NCBI RefSeq assembly: GCF_015223055.1
Contig: NZ_JADFBX010000001.1
Location: 1,178,001 to 1,242,000, forward strand
DNA length: 64,000 bases
Direction: 5' to 3'
DNA from: Pedobacter sp. MC2016-24
GTDB lineage: Bacteria; Bacteroidota; Bacteroidia; Sphingobacteriales; Sphingobacteriaceae
Shown: piece by piece, positions 1 to 7,368 of the stretch
Numbering within the stretch: the stretch's first letter is position 1
Layout: each line of letters begins with the position of its first letter
Position numbers and translations under genes: made by a program
Notes under the pieces: generated by a model
The model's database searches: none
What the model saw: only the letters and a program-made list of their open reading frames with translations
Told to the model about the DNA's origin: nothing

Positions 1-414
1 CTCTCTATGTATAACGAGGAGCCATTCATTATTAAAATGATTAGCATGGGTGCAAAGGGCTACCTGCATAAAAATGCAGAGACAGACGAAATCGTTAGAG
101 CCATTCACTCCGTTCACAAATACGGATATTATCATAATGACCTTTTAGATGAAAAGCGGGCCAACGCAATACACAGCCACAAGCTTAAACTTCCAAAATT
201 TACAGAACGTGAGATATCGCTGCTACGACTGATCCATACGGATAAAAGCTATACTGAAATAGCCCTGGAGTTAGGTACTACAACCAGGAGTATCGAAGGA
301 TACCGGGATAGGTTATTCGGCAAGCTGAATATAAGCAGTAGGGTCGGTTTAGCGATGTATGCTGTAAAGTACGGATGGGCACCTTTAGACAACCCCGGTA
401 AAAGAATTTTATAA
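1..414 (+). CDS. LuxR-type response regulator, C-terminal part (cut by window edge)
   Basis: The frame is open from base 1, so the start lies outside the window. What remains is the end of a CheY-like receiver domain (the GAKGYLHKNA segment carries the conserved Lys of the receiver), followed by a LuxR/NarL helix-turn-helix (FTEREISLL through the recognition helix around TRSIEGYRDRL). Such regulators bind DNA after phosphorylation by a partner kinase. The HisKA_3-type kinase at 1554 is the natural partner, and two other genes sit between them. The targets are not visible; the nearby secreted/redox genes are a guess. Confidence 0.9.
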   Translation, partial: LSMYNEEPFIIKMISMGAKGYLHKNAETDEIVRAIHSVHKYGYYHNDLLDEKRANAIHSHKLKLPKFTEREISLLRLIHTDKSYTEIALELGTTTRSIEGYRDRLFGKLNISSRVGLAMYAVKYGWAPLDNPGKRIL

Positions 415-432
415 ATATAACTAACCAAAACA

Positions 433-897
433 ATGACGATGAATATAAGAACCATTACTATGCTGACATTACTACCGCTTACGATTGTATCCTGTAAAAA
501 AACATCAAGGATTATCTCCCCAACTGCTTTCATTTCAAAAGATACGGCCAATAAAATGATCGCAAGTTACCTGGGCAGTATCCCGACAGGCAACGATACC
601 AACATTCATTCCTGGGTGATTGATATGGATCAGATTCGTCTTTACGATGAATTGAGTACCGGTGCAAACAGGCTTAAATCAATTAAGATTATGTTGGCTC
701 ATAAGCTGGAGTACATTAATTCAGGTCACGCTAACGAGTATGCCGGTTATCAAAGCAACGCGCTTACCGTTATTATCAGCGGGATTAATGCCACAGGGGA
801 TTATGTTTACTTCAGTTCTGACAATGTAATTGACCACAGTAATCCTTGTCCCCGTAACTGTCCTACCGGCACTGCCGCTTCCCCTTCACTTCCTTAA
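433..897 (+). CDS. Small putative lipoprotein, unknown function
   Basis: The 154-aa product opens with a hydrophobic segment ending in a lipobox-like IVSC, followed by KK, so it is predicted to be lipidated and anchored in an envelope membrane. A second ATG two codons downstream (439) is an equally good start. The mature part is not recognised; the C-terminus carries a CPRNCP pair of cysteines and a Ser/Pro-rich tail. It starts 18 bp after the response regulator and ends 10 bp before the next gene, so it is probably co-transcribed with the two-component genes and could be a sensor accessory protein (inference). Confidence 0.7.
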   Translation: MTMNIRTITMLTLLPLTIVSCKKTSRIISPTAFISKDTANKMIASYLGSIPTGNDTNIHSWVIDMDQIRLYDELSTGANRLKSIKIMLAHKLEYINSGHANEYAGYQSNALTVIISGINATGDYVYFSSDNVIDHSNPCPRNCPTGTAASPSLP

Positions 898-907
898 TAC
901 AAATCCT

Positions 908-1564
908 ATGAAAACCTATGATATCATCTCAGCTATCAACATTAGTCTTTTTGCAGTCCCTTTTATAACAGCCTTATCCAGATACAAGAGATTGGACAAA
1001 GGCATGCAGATACTCTGTATCATTTGTGGTGTATCATTGCTAAGCGAGATATTGGCCTTGTATGCTGCATTTCAGTTCCACAACAACATTCCGGTATATA
1101 CCATATATAGCGTTGTGGACACCATATTGCTTTGTTTATACTTTGACTCCAGTATTGCTTATTTCCACAAAAGGTACATTGGAAAGTGGCTGACGCTATT
1201 AACTATTTTATCAGCCATTAGTAGCTTGCTCTATCTCGGATCGCTGGACAGCATAAATGACTTTTTCCTTTATTACCAGGGGATAATTGTAATAGGAATG
1301 TGCCTTTTTGCGCTGATACAACAATTGTATAGGTCGGAATACCGATTGCCTGAATTCTCTCCTCATTTTTGGGCAGCTATCTTATTTATCTTCTGTTGGA
1401 CATTCGCATTAATGAACGTCTGGATTTACGAGTTTCTAAATGACAAACCTGGAATCCTACAATCCATTTCGAATTACATGATGGTATGGATCAGCATGCT
1501 GATGAATATCGGACTGACGATAATCTTCTTGTCAAATCCCAAAAACATGAAATATGCTCAATAG
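908..1564 (+). CDS. Multi-pass membrane protein, unknown function
   Basis: I chose the ATG at 908 (MKTYDIISAI), because a longer frame from 830 would overlap the upstream lipoprotein gene. The product is 218 aa and almost entirely hydrophobic, with about six to seven membrane segments separated by short polar loops. No enzymatic motif is seen. Its last codons overlap the histidine kinase start by 11 bp, which is strong evidence of translational coupling. A signal-input or accessory membrane partner of the kinase is plausible, but the family is not one I can name with confidence. Confidence 0.75.
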   Translation: MKTYDIISAINISLFAVPFITALSRYKRLDKGMQILCIICGVSLLSEILALYAAFQFHNNIPVYTIYSVVDTILLCLYFDSSIAYFHKRYIGKWLTLLTILSAISSLLYLGSLDSINDFFLYYQGIIVIGMCLFALIQQLYRSEYRLPEFSPHFWAAILFIFCWTFALMNVWIYEFLNDKPGILQSISNYMMVWISMLMNIGLTIIFLSNPKNMKYAQ

Positions 1565-2324
1565 TCAGATTCTGGCCTTTTTCATAGTTGGCGGTACTAT
1601 GCTCCTGTTGTTTGGTTTATTCAATATTTACATGATAGTCTACTTAAGACGAAGAAACTTTAAGTACTTTATGAGCCGTACAGTGATGGAGAGTAAGCTC
1701 CACGATGAAGGGGAAAGGATATTAAACGAAGTGTCGCGGGATATTCACGATAACATCCTCCAATCCTTGTCTGCCGTTAAGTTCCATATCGGTCATGCCC
1801 GAAAATTTTCTTCTGATGAACAACAGTTAAGGAGTTTAAACATAGCCAATGAGCTTATCGAAAAGGTGATCAGCGACGCAGACAACCTCAATCTGTCTTT
1901 AAATACAAATTTCATAAAAATAACCAGTTTACTGAACTCGCTGCAAAGTGATCTTGATCATGCGTGCAAGCTTAAAAATATCACGCATAAAATTGAATCT
2001 TCTGGGAACATTAATTTATTAACAGGAGATAAGAAAGTATTGATCTACAGGATTGCTAAAGATGCGATTCAAAATGTGATACAACATGCTTCTGCTACAA
2101 GTCTGCTTATTACACTTCTGTATGAAGACAATAATTTCAGAATGGTCATTACAGACAATGGTTTGGGTTTTCCAAACGTCCGGTTACATGCCAAACAATG
2201 CATGGGAATCAATAATATGCAACAGCGGGCAAAGCAGCTTAACGGCAAATTACATATCAGTTCTAACCCTGGAAAAGGTTGTATTGTAACATTAGATATC
2301 AAAGATCCAGGTAGAACCCTTTAA
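1554..2324 (+). CDS. Sensor histidine kinase, HisKA_3/NarX type
   Basis: The 256-aa protein has one N-terminal membrane helix (about residues 7-30) and a short linker. The HisKA_3 dimerisation segment carries the phospho-acceptor motif SRDIHDNILQSL. The C-terminal HATPase_c domain shows an N-box-like KDAIQNVIQHA, the DNGLGF G1 box and a G2-like GMGINNM-type segment. There is no periplasmic sensor domain, so the signal must come from elsewhere, perhaps from the co-translated membrane protein just upstream (11-bp overlap). It should phosphorylate a LuxR-type regulator, most likely the one truncated at the window start. Confidence 0.9.
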   Translation: MLNSQILAFFIVGGTMLLLFGLFNIYMIVYLRRRNFKYFMSRTVMESKLHDEGERILNEVSRDIHDNILQSLSAVKFHIGHARKFSSDEQQLRSLNIANELIEKVISDADNLNLSLNTNFIKITSLLNSLQSDLDHACKLKNITHKIESSGNINLLTGDKKVLIYRIAKDAIQNVIQHASATSLLITLLYEDNNFRMVITDNGLGFPNVRLHAKQCMGINNMQQRAKQLNGKLHISSNPGKGCIVTLDIKDPGRTL

Positions 2325-2344
2325 TAAAACCAGAACTAACTGTA

Positions 2345-3310
2345 ATGCATTTTCTTTTACCACATGATCTTAATGAAAATATTATCCCTGAAAAGGTAAA
2401 GGAGGAGTATAAGTATTTGATGATGCCTTTTGCGAAAGGCGTCCAAACTACGGGTAATTTTGGTGCAATAATAACCCAGGTATTTAAAGGTTTGGATTAT
2501 GAAATATGGCAACATCACTTCTTTATAAAAGAAGCTATTACCCTGTATGCGGTAACAGACGCATCCATTCTGACTATAAATTTTATGCTGAAAGGATCGC
2601 CACTTGCCAGGCTGGAAAATATTGGCGAATTACCGCTTGCAGAAAATACCGCACAGTTCTTCTATGTCCCTCCCATCAGGCAAAACGTTTGGTTTGAATC
2701 CGGTGTATATCATTGCCTTCATATTGTATTCAGTCCTTCATACATTAAAAGGTTGATGACGACGCATCACAGTTTACGATCATTGAAAGATTGCGTAGCC
2801 CGAAAAAGCAAGGAGATATTCCTTCATAGTTCCGGTAAGATTAACTTCAAAATGAGGAAGATATTAGAGGAGATAATGAATTGCCATATGGAAGCAGGAG
2901 AAACTGACCTTAATATTCAATCTAAAGTACTTAGCCTATTACTTCACTACATACGTAGGTATGGAGCGATTAATAATACAAGCAGCTTCGCATCAACAGA
3001 AGAATTTATTGAGGCTATAAATGTATACATAGAAAGTAATATTGGTCAACACATTTCTATTAAGGAATTGGCCAAGCAATTTGGAAAAAGCCAGAGTGAA
3101 TTCCATAAAATATTTAAAGATAATTTCAATGAAAGCCCACATCATTATGTGACATCATTGAGGTTAAACCTGGCTATGAATCTTATCAGGAATACAACTT
3201 ACCCTTGCGGTGAAATAGCCGCCATTGTTGGCTATGAGGAGATTTCTCACTTTAGCAGCGCCTTTAGAAAACAGTTTGGAAATTCACCGAACAGCTTCCG
3301 GAAAAAGTAA
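2345..3310 (+). CDS. AraC-family transcriptional regulator
   Basis: A 321-aa regulator with an unrecognised N-terminal sensing region (about residues 1-210) and a C-terminal AraC double helix-turn-helix (about 220-320). The hallmark features are ISIKELAKQFGKS (first HTH) and the second-HTH/signature segment AAIVGYEEISHFSSAFRKQFG followed by SPNSFRKK. It begins 20 bp after the kinase in the same orientation, so it likely belongs to the same operon. The ~350-bp regulatory region downstream and the secreted-protein genes beyond are its most obvious candidate targets (inference). Confidence 0.9.
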   Translation: MHFLLPHDLNENIIPEKVKEEYKYLMMPFAKGVQTTGNFGAIITQVFKGLDYEIWQHHFFIKEAITLYAVTDASILTINFMLKGSPLARLENIGELPLAENTAQFFYVPPIRQNVWFESGVYHCLHIVFSPSYIKRLMTTHHSLRSLKDCVARKSKEIFLHSSGKINFKMRKILEEIMNCHMEAGETDLNIQSKVLSLLLHYIRRYGAINNTSSFASTEEFIEAINVYIESNIGQHISIKELAKQFGKSQSEFHKIFKDNFNESPHHYVTSLRLNLAMNLIRNTTYPCGEIAAIVGYEEISHFSSAFRKQFGNSPNSFRKK

Positions 3311-3662
3311 TTTTTGAAGAGTTTTTTACAACTAAAAAAATATAGGATTTTATAAACAACGAAGTATTATCCCGTATTAGTTTTGTATTACAAAGAGTAG
3401 GTAAATAGTCGATAGTTAGACAATTCAAGATTTTAGTTTAGAATACCCGATCAAAAGCAGGTAATAATTCAATACCCGCAAAAGCATAAAGATTAATAAA
3501 AACTCCAAAACTGTATTCATGATACGGCAGGCGAAGCTTTGCATTAATTGTAACCTATTATAATCTGAATCCGATAAATATATTTTTTGGCCAAAAAATA
3601 AGGCGAAGCCGAAAACCTTTAGAATAGAGTAGGCAAATTATTAAGATCAAAAACCAAATAAA
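3311..3662 (+). promoter_or_regulatory. Intergenic leader region upstream of the Cys-rich secreted protein
   Basis: This AT-rich 350-bp stretch has no gene. It contains a Bacteroidota-type -7 box (TAGTTTTG, 3378-3385) without a clear -33 element. Some 200 bp further on is a perfect 20-bp palindrome (3581-3600), followed by a conserved block (to about 3636) that recurs upstream of the DUF6520-like gene. Just after the -7 box the words AGAGTAGGTAAAT (about 3393-3405) resemble the AGAGTAGGCAAAT of the conserved block. A long 5' leader is therefore likely. Confidence 0.45.
3581..3636 (+). repeat. Leader repeat, copy A (palindrome plus conserved block)
   Basis: The perfect palindrome TATTTTTTGGCCAAAAAATA (3581-3600) is followed by GAAGCCGAAAACCT, TAGAA and AGAGTAGGCA. 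The same series appears at 4664-4714. The palindrome arms differ between copies at a T/A pair in one and a G/C pair in the other, so symmetry is kept. It lies about 70 bp before the start codon at 3663. It could be an operator for a dimeric regulator or part of a structured 5' UTR. Confidence 0.7.
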
Positions 3663-4124
3663 ATGAAAAAACTGTTTTCTTTCCTGATGATCGTGTTTAC
3701 GACACTCTCCTTTGTCGCCAGCGCTCAGCCTCCAACCAGCCTTAAAATAGTGAATAATTCACACTGTACGGTCTGCTTTTACGTGGCTGGAGCGAAAGGA
3801 CCTGATTGTAACCCACTTACATCCAGAACTAATACCATTTGCTTACTTCCGGGTGGTTCCATTACCTGGTCTAATACAAGCGTAGCGCCTTTTTCGCCTC
3901 CAATGGCTGCAGGTGGCATCTTCTCTATGTTATGCTGGTATAATTACGATCCATCTTCTATTTGTCCTGCGATTCCTATCGCTCAGCGTTGCATTTATGA
4001 TAAATGTGCAGGCACACCCCAGGTTGATAAACAGAATGTATATAACAGTGATTGCAAACTCTGCGGATCAGTTACCGGGACCTGGAGTTCCAGTGGTGGT
4101 ATGGCAACAGTTGTATTCAATTAA
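3663..4124 (+). CDS. Secreted cysteine-rich protein, unknown function
   Basis: The 153-aa product has a clear Sec signal peptide (KKLFSFL… with an SAQ cleavage site near residue 22). The mature domain is about 130 aa and holds roughly ten cysteines spread along its length (CTVCF, DCNP, a CIYDKC pair, DCKLC), so disulfide stabilisation or redox activity is likely. Gly/Ser-rich sequence near the end suggests a beta-rich fold. No family is recognised. It is followed by a MauE-like redox membrane protein, which fits a disulfide-containing product. It shares its leader with the small secreted protein at 4769. Confidence 0.75.
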   Translation: MKKLFSFLMIVFTTLSFVASAQPPTSLKIVNNSHCTVCFYVAGAKGPDCNPLTSRTNTICLLPGGSITWSNTSVAPFSPPMAAGGIFSMLCWYNYDPSSICPAIPIAQRCIYDKCAGTPQVDKQNVYNSDCKLCGSVTGTWSSSGGMATVVFN

Positions 4125-4215
4125 ATCGGGCCAGAAATACCTAAACTGTTTTTGGGTTACTTCAGTTTAGGACCTATAACCCTTTCCCTTATTTCAGTAC
4201 AAACACGTATCAATT

Positions 4216-4659
4216 ATGATAAGGAAAACTGTAGTTGAAGTTATAGCAGCCCTACTAATATTGTTGTGGGTGTATGCTGCGGTAAGTAAGCTAATCGCCT
4301 ATGATAGTTTCCGTTTGCAACTTAGCAAATCGCCGTTGCTCACCAACTTTCCTGGATTCGTGGCAGTTTCTATCCCAATGATCGAACTAGGGATATCATT
4401 TACATTGGTATTTACAAAATGGAGGTTACCTGGATTCTACCTATCCTTTATCCTTTTAATTACATTCAGTGCATACCTGGTCGCAATATTAAACTTCAGT
4501 TACTATATACCATGCAGTTGTGGCGGTATCCTGAAAGGGATGAGCTGGAAAACCCACATAGTGTTTAATCTCGGTTACGCACTATTAGCACTGATAGGCA
4601 TATTATTAACAAAACAGGTCAAGGATAGTTCAACCTTAGAAAATACTGTTCCGTTATAA
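4216..4659 (+). CDS. MauE/DoxX-like redox-associated membrane protein
   Basis: A 147-aa protein with four membrane helices and the CSCGG motif in a loop between helices three and four (about residues 95-99), characteristic of MauE-like proteins. Family knowledge: MauE-type proteins work with thiol-disulfide proteins, for example in disulfide formation of methylamine dehydrogenase. Here the flanking genes encode a Cys-rich secreted protein (upstream) and a small secreted peptide with two cysteines (downstream). A role in their oxidation or maturation is an attractive inference. Confidence 0.8.
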   Translation: MIRKTVVEVIAALLILLWVYAAVSKLIAYDSFRLQLSKSPLLTNFPGFVAVSIPMIELGISFTLVFTKWRLPGFYLSFILLITFSAYLVAILNFSYYIPCSCGGILKGMSWKTHIVFNLGYALLALIGILLTKQVKDSSTLENTVPL

Positions 4660-4663
4660 ATCA

Positions 4664-4714
4664 TTGTTGGCCAACAAACAGGAGAAGCCGAAAACCTGTA
4701 GAACAGAGTAGGCA
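4664..4714 (+). repeat. Leader repeat, copy B
   Basis: The palindrome TTGTTGGCCAACAA is followed by GAAGCCGAAAACCTGTAGAA (4684-4703) and then CAGAGTAGGCA. It matches copy A nearly base for base over about 50 bp. A CTGT-AGA-ACAG mini-hairpin forms here; in copy A the central pair is a T/T mismatch. The flanking GCC and GGC could close a larger stem. It lies about 100 bp before the start of the DUF6520-like gene. Confidence 0.7.
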
Positions 4715-4768
4715 CCAATAATTCTCAAAGTTTTTGTTGCTTTTTGATCCATAAAAGCTCCATTAATT

Positions 4769-4993
4769 ATGAAACGCGTAAAAATCTCCCTCGCAGCGCT
4801 TGCATTCGTAGTCGCCACCGGCGCAGCTTTCGCCAGCGCTGATCCTACCCCTAACAAATGGTATGCTCCTTCTTATCCTGCTTCAACAGTAGCTTTGGAC
4901 CAAGCCCCGGAAGGCTGCAGCATTGGCGAAGACCTGTGCGCCACGCATTACGACAATCTGGGTCGTCCGTTTGAAACAGTGGAATTTGAATAG
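4769..4993 (+). CDS. Small secreted peptide, DUF6520-like
   Basis: The 74-aa precursor has a signal peptide (MKRVKISLAALAFVVATGAAFA) and a mature part of only ~50 aa. The mature part carries CSIGEDLC and an acidic C-terminus (FETVEFE). The organisation matches what I recall of DUF6520 peptides of Bacteroidota. It has its own leader repeat and a strong terminator 8 bp after the stop, so it forms a compact transcription unit. The two Cys residues, spaced as CX6C, may form a disulfide, in keeping with the MauE-like gene just upstream. Confidence 0.75.
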   Translation: MKRVKISLAALAFVVATGAAFASADPTPNKWYAPSYPASTVALDQAPEGCSIGEDLCATHYDNLGRPFETVEFE

Positions 4994-5000
4994 CAAACAC

Positions 5001-5028
5001 AGAAGGCTCCGCATTGGAGCCTTCTTTT
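5001..5028 (+). terminator. Rho-independent terminator after the DUF6520-like gene
   Basis: A perfect 10-bp stem (AGAAGGCTCC / GGAGCCTTCT) with loop GCATT is followed by a T-run. It sits between the peptide gene and the next gene, which starts only 12 bp later, so partial read-through would let the small peptide be made in excess over the downstream protein. Confidence 0.85.
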
Positions 5029-5039
5029 AATTAACTTTT

Positions 5040-6068
5040 ATGAAAAGAAAAATTATCCCAATGCTGATAGGGGCATTTGCCGGAGTGACTATAATAGCAT
5101 TGCTGTTCTTCCAATCATTCCAATTGAATAGGTCAAAGAATGGCTTCATCCGTATTTATCTTCCTAAAGCGCCAACCTTACTTTTCGACCTAAAAACAAA
5201 TTATAAGATCAGGAACATCGCCGGCACCACGGCAAATTCAATATATGTGTCCGCGACAGACAGCCCTCTAATTGAATGCTATGATAAACGAGGGCGACTA
5301 ATATCAAAAACGCTCCTACATTATCCACCAGGCATACATCATCCAATATTAGTTATGGACTCAACGAATATGGTTTTGTTTGATGGCGACAAGCATACGA
5401 TTTTCAGAAAGAAGGTTGATGAGGATACATTCAGGGCTGAAATTGTTCCCGGACAGATATTTACAAAGGCTCTGATGCTGCGCTCTGACAAGATTGTCCT
5501 ACGGCAGTTTATAGATGGAATCAGGGATCAAAATCTTGTTGTATACGATCTTAACAACAAAACGACCATTGAAGGCAACGGTCTTACCAAACTATACTAT
5601 GATAGCGGAATGGCTGAAGAAGGAAAATTATATTATGACATATCCAATCAGCAGATCATCTACGTTTTTAATAAACGTAATTCCTTCCTGGTATTAGATA
5701 CTAATTTATGTTTGAAGAACACGGGCAAAACAATTGATACCATATCCAATGTATTTGAAAAAGTCAAACGATTTAAACGCGACGAAACTTACATAGCTAC
5801 AAATGCTGCTCCAACACTGATTTACAATAAAGCTTCAGCAGTAGCGCAGGGTATCCTATACCATTACTCTAAGCTTAAAGCGGACAATGAAGAAGAAAAA
5901 TTTGTACACGCTTGCAATATTGATCAATATGATCTGAAGACCTTAAAATATTTGGGCAGTTTTTACCTGCCCAAATTGGACAAAGAAGAGGTCAGGTCCA
6001 TGACGATAGATAACGGCATACTCTACGCTGTCTACTCTTATCATCTTGCAGCTTATAAAATAGACTAG
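5040..6068 (+). CDS. Membrane-anchored propeller-like protein, unknown function
   Basis: A 342-aa protein with one N-terminal membrane anchor (about residues 5-27) and a large extracytoplasmic domain. That domain has repeated beta-strand-turn segments (DSPLIECYDKRGRLI, SNQQIIYVFNKRNSFLVLD, NIDQYDLKTLKYLGSFYLP) typical of a beta-propeller. It vaguely resembles BF3164-type propeller proteins, but I cannot assign it. It is separated from the DUF6520-like gene only by the terminator and probably depends on read-through. Confidence 0.65.
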   Translation: MKRKIIPMLIGAFAGVTIIALLFFQSFQLNRSKNGFIRIYLPKAPTLLFDLKTNYKIRNIAGTTANSIYVSATDSPLIECYDKRGRLISKTLLHYPPGIHHPILVMDSTNMVLFDGDKHTIFRKKVDEDTFRAEIVPGQIFTKALMLRSDKIVLRQFIDGIRDQNLVVYDLNNKTTIEGNGLTKLYYDSGMAEEGKLYYDISNQQIIYVFNKRNSFLVLDTNLCLKNTGKTIDTISNVFEKVKRFKRDETYIATNAAPTLIYNKASAVAQGILYHYSKLKADNEEEKFVHACNIDQYDLKTLKYLGSFYLPKLDKEEVRSMTIDNGILYAVYSYHLAAYKID

Positions 6069-6071
6069 CCT

Positions 6072-7367
6072 TTAAGATTTGTCTTTAATGTACATTACAT
6101 CAATAAGGCGCATCTGTTGACTCATCACTAATCCATATTTGCGAAGAGTGTCTTTGATCTTATCGATCTCCGCAGGATAACGCAGGTCGAGGCCGAAATC
6201 CAGATCCATATCAACATTGAAATTAATACCGGTTTCATCAACCACAGGAATCGCATTTTTATAGTTACAGAGGAGATCAACAAGCCGCGCAAATGGTTGG
6301 TTTCTCATTTTGCCTGTATAGGCGCCACTTATCTTCGTTGTTTTACTTTGCAATACGGTATTGTCCTGCTGTGCTCTTGTAATGACATTGCAAAGCACCA
6401 TTTTCTTTTTTACTTCACAGCTCAGATCAAATAAACGATTAAGGTCCTGCATCATATAACTAAAGAAAAGACTGTCCGGGATAGCTTTCTTAAAAGATAG
6501 TTCATAACAGATCATATTTTCCTCCTTCCATTTCTGTGTAAGCGGATGCGGCCTATAGGTCAGTTTACTGCTGTCGGCAACATCTGCTACAATCCAGTTC
6601 CAGTTATAAACTAGCAATTTATACTTTGAAAAAGCCCGGGTGAATAAATTCAGTGCAGTGGCATTTATGGATGTAAACCTTTTGATCTTGTCGCCTTCCG
6701 CCTTAATAGAACTGGTTCCAAGCCCACCTGGAAGATACTTTGAGGAAACGGAGCGATAGGAATAGGTCGTATCGCTGCCTCCATTCCCATTAATGAAAAG
6801 CGGCTGACGAACATTGACTTTAAGGTCATCCACCTTTTGAGGTGCATCAACAACTTTGTCAGACAAAAAGGCATCTATGATCTGACTATTCAATGCCTGG
6901 CCACCAGTTATTGCCTTTATTATACCGTTACTGTCTACCCATACTTCATGTGGCACCATGCGGTGTGGAAAGTAACTTCTTAATATCCGGTCATCAGGCA
7001 GATAGTTCAGTGTTGACGCTAACTGTGGTTGGGCTTTAAAAAATTGGTTTAATATTGTTGGCTGCTCCGCAGTGACCGGCAGAATAAGCAATCTCTTCGA
7101 ATAGGATTGTTGCATTTTTTGAATCTCCGGCAATGCTTTGATACATGGTATGCACCAGGTCGCAAAGAAATCTATTATCAGGTGACGACCTTTTACAAGA
7201 GAGAATAGCTTAAGGTTCTTACCTGCCGGGCTATTGAATATGCCCTGAAGCATAACATCAGGAAGCTTATCACCAATGGACAATGGTTTAATAACGGGGC
7301 TTTGTTGGGCATGACCAGTCAATGCACTACTTAACAGGAGTACAGCAATTATTAATATCTTCTTCAT
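6072..7367 (-). CDS. TlpA-like secreted thioredoxin-fold protein
   Basis: The 431-aa protein has a signal peptide (residues 1-20). An AhpC/TlpA-type thioredoxin domain follows (about 35-175) with the active-site pair C72/C75 in the context ATWCIPC. The C-terminal ~230 aa are of another kind; the last part resembles the DUF3738 domain. It should act as an envelope thiol-disulfide oxidoreductase. The gene is last in the SusC-SusD cluster, 1 bp after susD, an arrangement common in Sphingobacteriaceae. It ends just 3 bp from the convergent gene at 5040-6068. Confidence 0.85.
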   Translation of the reverse strand: MKKILIIAVLLLSSALTGHAQQSPVIKPLSIGDKLPDVMLQGIFNSPAGKNLKLFSLVKGRHLIIDFFATWCIPCIKALPEIQKMQQSYSKRLLILPVTAEQPTILNQFFKAQPQLASTLNYLPDDRILRSYFPHRMVPHEVWVDSNGIIKAITGGQALNSQIIDAFLSDKVVDAPQKVDDLKVNVRQPLFINGNGGSDTTYSYRSVSSKYLPGGLGTSSIKAEGDKIKRFTSINATALNLFTRAFSKYKLLVYNWNWIVADVADSSKLTYRPHPLTQKWKEENMICYELSFKKAIPDSLFFSYMMQDLNRLFDLSCEVKKKMVLCNVITRAQQDNTVLQSKTTKISGAYTGKMRNQPFARLVDLLCNYKNAIPVVDETGINFNVDMDLDFGLDLRYPAEIDKIKDTLRKYGLVMSQQMRLIDVMYIKDKS

Positions 7368-7368
7368 C

